A program made the position numbers and the translations under genes. DNA of 64,000 bases, from the NCBI RefSeq assembly GCF_035582795.1, contig NC_134366.1, positions 150,025,519 to 150,089,518 on the forward strand, written 5' to 3'. Shown here piece after piece: positions 12,097 to 21,385 of the stretch. The DNA is from Mycteria americana. Taxonomy: Eukaryota > Chordata > Aves > Ciconiiformes > Ciconiidae. Position 1 is the first letter of the stretch. Each line of letters opens with the position of its first letter. The notes beneath the pieces were generated by a model that was not told where the DNA came from, ran no database searches, and saw nothing but the letters and a program-made list of their open reading frames with translations.

Positions 12097-12156
12097 ATGC
12101 GGGGCGTGTGGCTAGCGCTCACCGTCAGCTTCGTGGCCTGCGCCTCCGGGCAGCCG
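12097..12156 (+). CDS. SDC2: Syndecan-2, coding exon 1 (signal peptide)
   Basis: This exon encodes the first 20 residues of syndecan-2, a type I transmembrane heparan-sulfate proteoglycan that acts at the cell surface as a co-receptor for growth factors and matrix. The peptide is MRGVWLALTVSFVACASGQP: an arginine near the start, a hydrophobic core from about V4 to A16, and a small-residue cleavage region with likely cutting near G18. The length matches the 20-residue first coding exon that I recall for mammalian SDC2 (MRRAWILL...). The start has A at -3. The exon ends CCG|GTGAGT, a strong donor, in phase 0, which joins in frame to the exon at 62679. The reading frame continues open into the intron to 12351, but that extension is intronic. 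The residues SGQP at the end differ from the SAES I recall in mammals. Confidence 0.95.
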
Positions 12157-12210
12157 GTGAGTGCCGGGGCGGGCGGAGGGGAGGGGGGTGGCAGCCCCGC
12201 GGGGCGCGGC

Positions 12211-12240
12211 GGGACGGGACGGGACGGGACGGGACGGGGG
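12211..12240 (+). repeat. (GGGAC)5 array with terminal G run
   Basis: Five tandem GGGAC units at 12211-12235 are followed by a run of five G. This gives six closely spaced runs of three or more G on the + (RNA-sense) strand, beginning 55 bases into intron 1. Such spacing fits the general G-quadruplex pattern. The CCC-rich complement could form an i-motif. Confidence 0.9.
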
Positions 12241-12381
12241 CGGCCGCCTCGGCTCCGTCTGCCGAGCGCGGGGCGCGCAGCCCCGGCCCTGCCCCGCGGC
12301 GCCGCCGCCGCCCTCCGGGGCAGCGGGCTGGTTCGCGGGGACATCTGTTGATAGCTGAGCGCTCTGCGAACAGCAGGACGA

Positions 12382-12410
12382 CCCCCCCCCCCCAAAAAAA
12401 AAAAAAAAAA
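12382..12410 (+). repeat. Adjacent homopolymers C12-A17
   Basis: Twelve C are followed directly by seventeen A. Adjacent homopolymers are slippage-prone, so the exact lengths may vary between individuals or be affected by sequencing error. Confidence 0.9.
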
Positions 12411-13261
12411 GAGGCCCCTAACACCCACGAAGCCAAGCGGAGCACCCTGCCGCCCTCCAGCGACCCTCACCCGAAGTTTGCCGCGACGACCCAGCCGTCG
12501 GCCAGCCCCGGACCCCCCCCAGTGCCTCCTTCCCTGCCGCCGCGGGTCGGGGGGCTGCCCGGCGGCCGTGGGGCGGCGGCGGCGCGGGGTTGGGTCCGGG
12601 AGCCCTCGGGGCGCTGCGTCCCGCGGGGCTTTGTACCCGTCCCGGCCCAGCGCTGGGAGCCGCCGGGCCACCGTGTCCGAGCGGCCGCCCGAGGAAGACA
12701 TCGCCTCCGCCCGGCTCCGCGGCGGTGAGACGGGAGCGTCTCCTTGCAAACTCAACCCGCCCCGTCCGGTTGCTAAAAAGAGCAAAAAAAGCTGTAACTA
12801 CCCTTGGCTGCGCGGCTCGGGACCCCCCAGAACCTTCGGGTACGCCGCGCTGCTGCGCCTCTCCTTGCGCGGGTGCGCAGCGCTGCGCGCCTCCCGGCCA
12901 GCCGCCTGTCCCGGCCGCGGCGCCGCCGCTGCTCAGTGCCGGCTGCGCGGAGCCCGAGCCTGCCGCTGGCCCCGCCAGCCCTTCCCCTGCGGGCTTGCTG
13001 CGAGATGCTCGGGATAACGCCGCTGTTGACACTTCTGCCGAGCCGCAAGTGTGTTTGCTAACCGGGGACCTCTGCTTAATGCCATTAACTCGGCTGCCGG
13101 GATTTGTACCTCTGGAAAAGCCGCTCTCCGGCGAAGCGCTCCCACCCTTCCGCGGCACGGAGCCGGCGAAGGCTGGCCAGAGGGTTTTAGACTTTTCCAT
13201 CGGTGGATCTGAGATTGTCGTGGGGGAAGGGGGCATGCGGATGACAAGGTTGCAGTGTTTG

Positions 13262-13680
13262 GGCAAATATTAGGAAATAATAAATTGAGGTTTCGGTATG
13301 AAATTAAAAAAGCATGACAATTTAATCCAATTAAAATGAGCTGCTCCACTGAACTAAATAATGTCACTAGCTTGGGTTAACTTTTGAAGTTGTCTAGCTA
13401 TTGTATAAATTAGCCCAGTCACAGCCTTCGTGAAATCTGGCTCATCATTAGGGATTTCTAAGGATACAATTGCAAAACACTTTTCTTAAGGACTAATTAA
13501 AAAAGGGTTGTGTAGAACACTGACTCCTGTTTCCACTAAGGATAACTGCACTGCAGAAACACCCTTGGCTAATGAGGTACAATATACTTTTAATTTTATC
13601 GAAACGCTGTTATTAGGAAGTCCTCTGATGGTGTAGTAACTATTAAACTGCCACAGTAATTAGTAAAGTATTAAGTTTTA
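13262..13680. promoter_or_regulatory. TAAT/ATTA-dense segment just 3' of the CpG island
   Basis: About sixteen TAAT or ATTA cores, the homeodomain half-site, fall within roughly 420 bases directly after the CpG island. No repeat or coding signal is seen. The density partly reflects AT-richness. A conserved intronic enhancer is a possibility, not a demonstrated fact. Confidence 0.25.
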
Positions 13681-16600
13681 TGTTTTTTTGCCTTAGGATG
13701 AACACGCTGCGGCAGCATGAGGCAGGTTGTTGGGGCGTACTGGGGCAGGGCGGTTCGGGGGGTAAGGGGGAGAGCGAGGCAGGGGGAGCCTGCCTGGCCC
13801 TGGTGCAGCACCCTCACTGCTGCCAGAAAGTTGTGGAGAGATTGGAAAAGTGAAGGGAGGGTGGGTTTTTTTCCTTCCTCTGGCCCCCCACCCTTTTTTT
13901 TTTTTTTTTTCTTTCACTGTGTCTGGCAGCAGCTACATGGTCCCTTAAGGTAGGATTTTGTAGACCGGTCTCTGGGAAAAGATAGATGCCAAATCTGTCG
14001 TCTCTGCAGAAGACTGTCCTGGTCATAAGAGGAATTTTATATGGATGCTTAAAAAAACCTGCTAGCTCTCCGGAGCACTGTCAAGTAGTTTTAGCTCTAA
14101 ATTTCTTCTCCTTTGTTTGATTCTGCTAGTTACTATTATTATTATCTAGGCAAAGCTGTAAGGTAAAAATCTCGTTTCTGATGAAGTAAATTATCCAGGA
14201 GTTTTTGGAGCTGGGGAGGGGAAGGCAGCAGGAGATTTTTTTTCCGAAAGCAGTGAGTTCCCTGTGTTCGCTTCATGTAACCAACAAACCCCTTTACTGG
14301 GGTGGGCCAAGGAGATGTCAGAACTGTGTTAAAAATGTACTGGAAATGAGACCTGCCACGGAACCTGGGAGCGGTTTGTCCGTGCTGGGTGCGCACTTTA
14401 TGTGCCCTGACGTGGGCTGTCGCGCCGCAGATGCGCTCCGGTGCGCCGTGCCAGCTCCCCTGGGGGAGCAGCCATTTGGGGACATGGTGGGGACGCAGAG
14501 GGTGAGGGGGAGCCTGACCTGTCCGTGCCAACCTGCGCGTGGTGGCAAGCGTTGCAAAGGTGGTGGATCGCAGCCAGGGCATGCGGGGTGGTTTGCTGCC
14601 ATCAGCAGAGAGTGCGGTGAGACGTCAGACTAGAGTCACTCTGGTGACTCTGGCAGGCCTGGAAGGACATGGGGGATTCACCCAGGCTTGGCTGAATGGC
14701 AAAGAATAGTCTTTTTAGCTACCTTGAAGGTTTTCTGGTTTGCTTTTAGGAGAGGGAAAGAGAGCGACATGAAACTGCTGGAAAGAAAAGGCCAACTCTG
14801 TAAATGAGAGGCCTGATGTGCCTTCTAAAAGGTTGGGTCCAGTCCTGATGATAGCGGGAGTCGGCTCTTGCTGATTTTAATAGCACCAGAGAGCAGCACC
14901 AAATATCCAGCTGTACTTGTCAGCTCCCATTCGGAAGAGGCTGATAAACCTTTCTGTTTCATCCTGGTTTGCAGCAGTGGGACGAATGGTTTTCCAGAGC
15001 TTGTGTGATGGTCTAATCCTCTCTGCAAGCCCAAGCACGTGTTGGGAAACTTTGCTGGCTAGCGGGTTGTTCTGCGTACCGCAGCGTGACAGTGCTGCTC
15101 TCCTAACAGGAGGTTAATCGCGGCTCTCCTCTTCCTCAGTGAGGTTTCTGGAGTTTGGAGACTTTGCTTCACGTCAGCAATGCGTGTGTGGGGTTGGTTT
15201 TTAGGCTTTCAGTAAAATAGAGCACTGGGGCATCAGCATCAACTGGGTGGTCTTTCTGGTTCTTCTGTAAGCATCCGAGCACTGATTTGTTGGCATAAAT
15301 GTAGTTATTGAAAGATGATCCAAGGGTAATATTTGGTATATTATTCAGAAATATTTAGTATTTTAGAAGCACAATGCTATAATTTTCCTGCATTTGTTTC
15401 TAATGGTTACTTTGCATTTGGAATTTGGAAAATTAATGGTGTGTTGGAGAGGAGGAATGTTTTTTTGAAAAATGCCGCTAGACTTTGGAGACAGTAATTA
15501 GAGGAGAAGAGAGAAGGGCTGAAGAGATAGGTGGTGTTTCAGATTTATATGCCGTGCGTGTGTCTCCTAAGCATGTTAAATCTGCATTGCCAAGTAAGTT
15601 CCAAAGAAAGGTAGGAAATTTTTTAGTCTTGATTTATTTCCACCCTTCCTCAACTCACGTGAGCTTTTTCTTCTCACTGTAGAATTAATAAATATCCATC
15701 CATTGCTTCTTGTGGCTTGGCAGCGTCTCGAATCAGCCAGCAGCATCTGCCATGGCTGCTTCCCTTGCTCTGGCTGAACATCTGGGTGCTCCCATCCAAC
15801 AGCCGCCTGCACTGCTGTGCACTGGAAATTCGGGGGAGCTCTGCTTTTTGCCACCAGTCTTGGGTATTACGATTCTGGTGCTGCAATGAAGCCACCCCTT
15901 ATCTGGATGTTCTCAGGAGCCACTTTCTGGGAATAGGTTTCCCTCCCAGGTTAGCTTATCTTTTGAAAATTAAAGAACAGATGATTCCTGACCCAAGATC
16001 AAACACAGAAGCAGTTTCTCTTTTTAATATCTTAGCCTCGAGGTCTGCATTGGAACTGACAATATTGAGGCCTAAAGTGCAGAGATGTTTTCTCTGCATT
16101 TTTTTCTAGATCCTTATCGAGGAAGTAGATGAGAGCCTCGTCTTCAGGAGCAAGTCGGGACAAATATCTCGGGGTTTGAAGTCGGGTACTGGGATTGTGG
16201 TTCTTGGGCAGATGATACCTCTGTGGTAGGTTTGAGGCAATTGCTGCAGCTAATGGGATAAAGATGGTGGATTTTGGAGAATGAGCCATAAACCTTGGGT
16301 TTGTTTGAAGTTTTGATGGATCTAAGTCTCTGTGGTCCTAATCTTAAATGTAATCTCAGGATGACCAGATCAAGGCCTAATTTCTTGGCTAGCAGAGGTG
16401 TGAGTTTTGAAAAGCCCCACTTCAAACACCCAGCTACAATCTAATGCCACCAGAGAGGACGGTGGAAGGCTACCTGCCGTCGTTGGTGGGGAACATGGTG
16501 TTTTGGCAGGGAATCCTGAGCCTGGAGAAGAGCTTGTTCCTCCCTGCAGCAGCTGAGCTCTCTGCGGAGCAGCCAGTCATTTGCAGAGCTCTCTGTTTGC

Positions 16601-19296
16601 CCTGCTCTTGATGGCCAATTGTCTTTATAAAACGTCAAGCAGAGGCATATGGATGGCATTTATTAATTACATTATCTCACCAAATTGACTTTTGCCATTG
16701 GCCAGTTTAAACATTTTCCTTACGGCAAAGAATTACAGGCTTTAGTAAGGCTCAGCGGCTGAACAAAGGGCTCTTGTCTAGTTACGGAAAAGTACTCTTT
16801 TGTCTTCTGAATAGCTTTGACTGACTATGATTTTTAACAGAAATGTTGTGTTTGAGGCTGACAAGCTTATTCAAGGCCCCATGTAAGACCCTGCTTGAAT
16901 GTAAGTCATAAAGATGTCCTCTGTGCTGCCGCATTTGAGAGAGAATGCACAAGTCATGAGCAAGCAGTTTGGTCCACAGTCAAGTTGCTTTGCTCTCCGT
17001 GTTGTAGCGAATATGAGAGAATTACTTTAGGCTGTTCTGCGAACAGCTTGTTGTTTGGTTATCTTTGGCCCATGCTTACAAGATGATGATAAACTGCTGT
17101 CTATAATCTTTTCAGGACTAGTAATTTATTCATAGGTTACATGGCACTAACAGTGATTTGGGAACAAGATTTCTCTTGCTCCCATTGAAGTGTAATTTGC
17201 AATATCTCGAGTAAAGACTGCATTAGTGTTTGACCCTGTAATAATGACAGTTCTCTTTACGTATGTTGTTTTCTTTATTAGCTCAGCCCTGAGGGATGCT
17301 TTCAAAAGCATACTAGATATTTAGGCAGAAATACAAAATACATGTAATCCTCAAAAGTATTGGAAAACTGATTGCAGTAGGAGGAAAAAATAGCGTTTAA
17401 CAACCGTTTGCAACAAGTATTTTTGCACTGAACAAATGATTTTTGTTGACATCTCAAGTAGGGGGTTCATTTAAAGTGAAATAGTGACTAATAGGGCGGT
17501 GATGAATCTGGAGAACTTGGCCTTGACTGTAGATAGGCTATTAGTGTGTCACGTAAGCTGTGCTTAACTAAAGCCTGAGCTGGACGCTCCATCTGAAATC
17601 ACTATTTTTAGTTTATATATAAACAACTTCTTCAGAAATCTCCCTTCTAAGCTAAATTGTTTTGTTCTAAAGGTGAATTGATTTGGGAAAGTTCAAATAA
17701 AAACCTGTTTGGCTGTGTTTGAGTTGTGAGCGTGAAGATAAATACATACTTTGTACTCTTATTAAAGGTAGGGAGACAAAGGGACTTGCAGAAGGTCAAA
17801 CAGCCTGTGGTATACACAGGAACTGAATCAAAATGTTCAGAAACCAGCATTGTGGTTAACAACCAGAATGTATTGTCTGTATTTAAATACTATGTTGTCA
17901 GACATGTTTTGTTCCTGCTTGATTAACCATAGTAAAGCATTATTTTCTCTAGAGGTGCTTCCACACTCATGGAGGTTGCTTGTCACCTTTCAGATCGGTG
18001 TGAAGTGGCCCATCCTTAATCTTTGAAGTGTATTTCAGAAGTGTGACCGTAATGGTCTCGCAGAGCTGTAGGAAACAGTGCTGCTAAAGCAATATAGCCT
18101 GGGAGGTGAAGTACTTCTTGGGGAGCAGTTGGGTGCATGACTGGTGTAGTCTCAAGACTAAGGATGTTTCAAGAGAGAAGAAAAATGTAATGTGCTTGCT
18201 GCCACATGAATGAATAACCTAACTAGGTCTTCCATCTCTCTACCTTCCCCAGGATCTTCTCTGGTATGTCTGCTTATGTCCCTCCATTAGTTGCACAAGT
18301 AGAAGCAAGCTCTCCTTTTTCTTTGGGCTGAGCTGCATTAAATCCGGCTGTGGTGACTCTGCAGTACCTGCAGGAACAGCTGGCTGGACACAGCAGCTGG
18401 AGGGCACAGCTATGACCAGCCAAGCCCCGTGCGCTCGATCTCTTTTGGCTTTAAGAGCTGAGTCTTGTTTGCTTTTTGGACTGGGGTTTGCAGGGGAAGG
18501 CTAATAATGGGTTTGAATACATGGCGTATCTTGCAGGCTGCGGAGAGGAGAGATGTCCAGGAGATTCTTCCTTTGCTGGGTTGTTTATCTCTGCTTGCTC
18601 TGGATGTGGAGATCCCAGAATCAGTGTGTCACTTAAACTGATTACCAGGTGAAAGCCTCCGCAAAGCCTTTCCTTTCAAATCCCTTTTAAGTGTTGTGCA
18701 GTTCCACGTTCAAATATGCAGGTGCGGAGGTGTGACATTGATGGTGTTCTTACTATTTAAAATGGAAACCTGCAAGGGAAGCAAAGCGGAAAGGTGAAGC
18801 TAGTTCAAAGTAATGGAAATGCATCATCATTGGGACATCCGAAAATCAAGCTTCTGTTGAATATAAATTTGTGACATTGCATAAATAAAAATAGGTATGG
18901 CTTAGCCCTATAAATAATAATAGTGTATAATTCCTGCAGCAAGGATGTGCATAAAATAATGCTGCTGAGAAGCAAGATTCTGAGTTTTCTGGGGAAGGAA
19001 GGTTGCAGAACACTCAGGTCCTGTCCTGGCCGTGGGACGCTGTCTCCTCCCAGTTGGGAGCTCAGGGGCACTCGGTACTTGCCACTGGTGGCAGTGCAAG
19101 CACAGTGAATGGAAGCGTGCGGCAAGGAGAAGGAGCATCCATGGACAGGGTGTGTGAAATTTGGTTATGTTAGTAACTGGCTTGCGTAAGTCTCATTGTA
19201 AGAAAGTGAAAAGTTCTCAAGAACTGCTGTGGCAGCATACAATGTTAGAAGATTAATGCTTTAGGATCACTAGTGACTTAAGCACCTGTAGCACGT
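13681..19296. other. Intron 1 sequence, nothing specific recognised
   Basis: Mostly single-copy-looking intronic DNA. It holds a T17 homopolymer at 13894-13910, a moderately GC-rich stretch at about 14340-14630, and a small hairpin at about 16077-16098 with 8-base arms. No exon, RNA gene or mobile element is recognised. Confidence 0.6.
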
Positions 19297-19836
19297 TGTC
19301 GTGGTTTAACCCCAGTCAGCAGCTACACAGCTGCTCACTCACCCTCCCCGCGGTGGGATGGGGGGAGAATTGGAAAAAAAATAAAACCTGTGGGTTGAGA
19401 TAAAGACAGTTTAATAGGACAGCAGAGGAAGAGAAAATAATAATAATAATAATAATAATGATAAAATAAGGTACAAACCAAGTGATGCACAATGCAGTTG
19501 CTCACCACCCCACTGACTGATGCCCAGCCCATCCCCAAGCAGCGGTTGCTGCTCCCCAGCCAACCCCCCCAGTTTCTATACTGAGCATGACGCCATATGG
19601 TATGGCATAGCCCTTTGGCCAGTTGGGGTCAGCTGTCCTGGCTGTGCCCCCTCCCAGCTTCTTGTGCCCCTGGCAGAGCAGGGGAAGCTGAAAAGTCCTG
19701 GACTGGTGTAAGCACTACTTAGCAACAACTAAAACATCAGTGTGTTACCAACATTATGCTCATACTAAATCCAGCACACAGCACTATACCAGCTACTGGG
19801 AATAAAATTAACTCTGTCCTAGCTGAAACCAGGACA
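19297..19836 (-). mobile_element. Solo LTR of an avian endogenous retrovirus
   Basis: A 540-bp block begins TGTCGTGGTTT and ends AAACCAGGACA, so its ends form an 11-base imperfect inverted repeat (10 of 11) with TG...CA termini. I recognise the sequence as a widespread neoavian LTR, read here on the - strand. The flanks are CACGT (19292-19296) and CATGT (19837-19841): a 5-bp target duplication differing by one CpG-type transition. A 5-bp duplication fits ERVL-like integration. No internal viral region is attached, so this is a solo LTR left by recombination between two LTRs. Confidence 0.88.
19436..19459. repeat. (AAT)8 microsatellite inside the LTR
   Basis: About eight AAT units lie within the solo LTR. 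Read on the LTR sense strand this is an ATT array, which I recall as a recurrent feature of this LTR family, probably expanded by slippage. Confidence 0.85.
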
Positions 19837-20863
19837 CATGTGGAACTCACAAATCTCTTTCTCCATGGTAGAACAAGAAAGATGACTGGTACTGGAGGTA
19901 GATAGGAAAAGTTACTAAAGTGCCATGTATATCTTCTAAATTCTTGTCTTTGGTGGAGCTGCTTATAATTTTCCAGTCATGTGCTCTTTGATTATTTCTC
20001 ATCTGTGAAGGCTGATTTTTTTGAATACAACATCTGAAATGTCATGAAACAAAACTTTTTGGAGTACATTTGAAATTAATGTGGTCATGGAGACTGTCTT
20101 CCACAGAGCATTCAGCACTGAGCTCTCTGCAGCTGTTGCAGTTCTATCTTGGAAGGTCTTTGAAACTTTGTGTGTGTGTGTGTGTGTATTTTATACAGAT
20201 CTTTATTCTACATAGATCTCTATTTTACATATATTTTTATTTTATATACTTTTGTGTGTGTATCTTTTACAAAAGGCAGTGTGTCTTTCACGTGTCAGGA
20301 AAAGAAATGCCCTGCAGAACATGAGGAGGACTCCCAGTTAAATAAACAGAACAGAATTGTTCTCAAAATTGTCTTAATTCTCCTGGCCTGAATTAGGATG
20401 GGAAGAGCAGCTTCTCTGACCTTACTTACTAGGAGAAAAAGCCTTAAACAGAAGGTGGTCTTTACAAATGGTATTCCTCTTGTTTCTTCACTTGTGATTT
20501 ACTACAGCAATTTCGTAACAGTTTTCCTCCCTATGTATGATTTGATCCTCTGTAGCTGCCGCAGGTGCTTATGGTTTGATTCTCCAGCACAGCCTTCCCT
20601 CTGCCCTCAAAGCCCCGGTAAGGGGACATGCAAGGTCGTTGCTGCAAAAATGTGAATGACTTGGAAAAATGTTGTTCTAAAGAGGAAAACTGGGAATAGT
20701 GGTTAGCATAGTCTGTACCTGACCTGGCCAGGCTGGGAGGTCACACCAGAGCTGTTGTGACCCGAATGGACTCCTGGCTCAGCTGAAGTTGTCTGTCCAT
20801 GATGCAGCTTGGGTCAATTGAATTTGCCTTTTCCTCCCTTTTGACCAAAACTCTTTGGTGGAC
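19837..20863. other. Intron 1 sequence between LTR and CR1
   Basis: AT-rich intronic sequence. The only clear structure is a (TG)n microsatellite at 20169-20187 followed by a T/A-rich stretch to about 20270. Confidence 0.6.
20169..20187 (+). repeat. (TG)n microsatellite
   Basis: About nine and a half uninterrupted TG units inside intron 1. A second, shorter TG run follows near 20252. Confidence 0.9.
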
Positions 20864-21385
20864 ATCACAGAATCACAGAATCACAGAATCATATAGGTTG
20901 GAAAAGACCTTTAAGATCATCGAGCCCAACCATAAACCTAACACTGCCAAAAACCACCACTACACCATGTCTCTAAGTACCTCATCCAAACATCCTTTAA
21001 ATACCTCCAGGGATGGCGACTCAACCACTTCCCTGGGCAGCCTGTTCCAATGCTTGATAACCCTCTCGGTGAAGAAAAATTTCCTAATATCCAGTCTAAA
21101 CCTCCCCTGGCACAACTTGAGGCCATTTCCTCTTGTCCTATCACTTGTTACCTGGGAGAAGAGACCGACCCCCACCTCTCTACAACCTCCTTTCAGGTAG
21201 TTGTAGAGAGCGATGAGGTCTCCCCTCAGCCTCCTTTTCTCCAGGCTAAACAACCCCAGCTCCCTCAGCCGCTCCTCATAAGACTTCTGCTCCAGACCCT
21301 TCACCAGCTTCGTTGCCCTTCTCTGTACACACTCCAGTACCTCAATATCCCTCTTGTAGTGGGGGGCCCAAAACTGAACACAGTA
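20864..21385 (-). mobile_element. CR1 LINE, 5'-truncated (3' end of the reverse transcriptase ORF)
   Basis: The + strand begins with three ATCACAGA octamers (20864-20887), the CR1 tail read in reverse, followed by the typical CR1 3' UTR and then, on the - strand, the C-terminal part of the CR1 ORF2 protein. Recognisable peptides include [43 protein letters not shown] and [14 protein letters not shown], ending at DEVLRDMV. The frame is intact over about 140 codons. Similarity to CR1 stops near 21385, so the copy is strongly 5'-truncated and cannot move. The open frame continues past this point into unrelated intronic sequence by chance. CR1 is the dominant LINE of birds. Confidence 0.95.

Larger units (their letters stand above)
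11440..13180 (+). promoter_or_regulatory. SDC2: CpG island and promoter region of SDC2
   Basis: GC content and CpG density rise sharply from about 11440 and fall off after about 13180; both limits are estimates by eye. The island covers the presumed promoter, the 5' UTR, coding exon 1 and the first kilobase of intron 1. It contains GGGCGG-type Sp1-like boxes (11675-11680 and near 11868), a GGA-rich tract at about 11681-11720, a CCAAT box at 11793-11797 and a CGGAG-rich tract at about 11956-11985. CpG-island promoters are typical of broadly expressed vertebrate genes. Confidence 0.85.

Noticed and set aside
12097..12351. 84-codon reading of exon 1 as a complete small protein
   Set aside because: The frame simply reads through the strong donor at 12157. 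Joining to 62679 in frame gives the expected syndecan-2 N-terminus.
11322..12728. 468-codon + strand open frame across the CpG island
   Set aside because: It runs through promoter, leader, exon 1 out of frame and intron. Stop codons are rare in such GC-rich DNA and the product is low-complexity Arg/Gly/Pro/Ala.
11832..13266. Long - strand open frames (317 and 282 codons) in the CpG island
   Set aside because: Same compositional cause. No recognisable domain, and they overlap SDC2 exon 1 antisense. An antisense transcript is possible but not supported by sequence alone.
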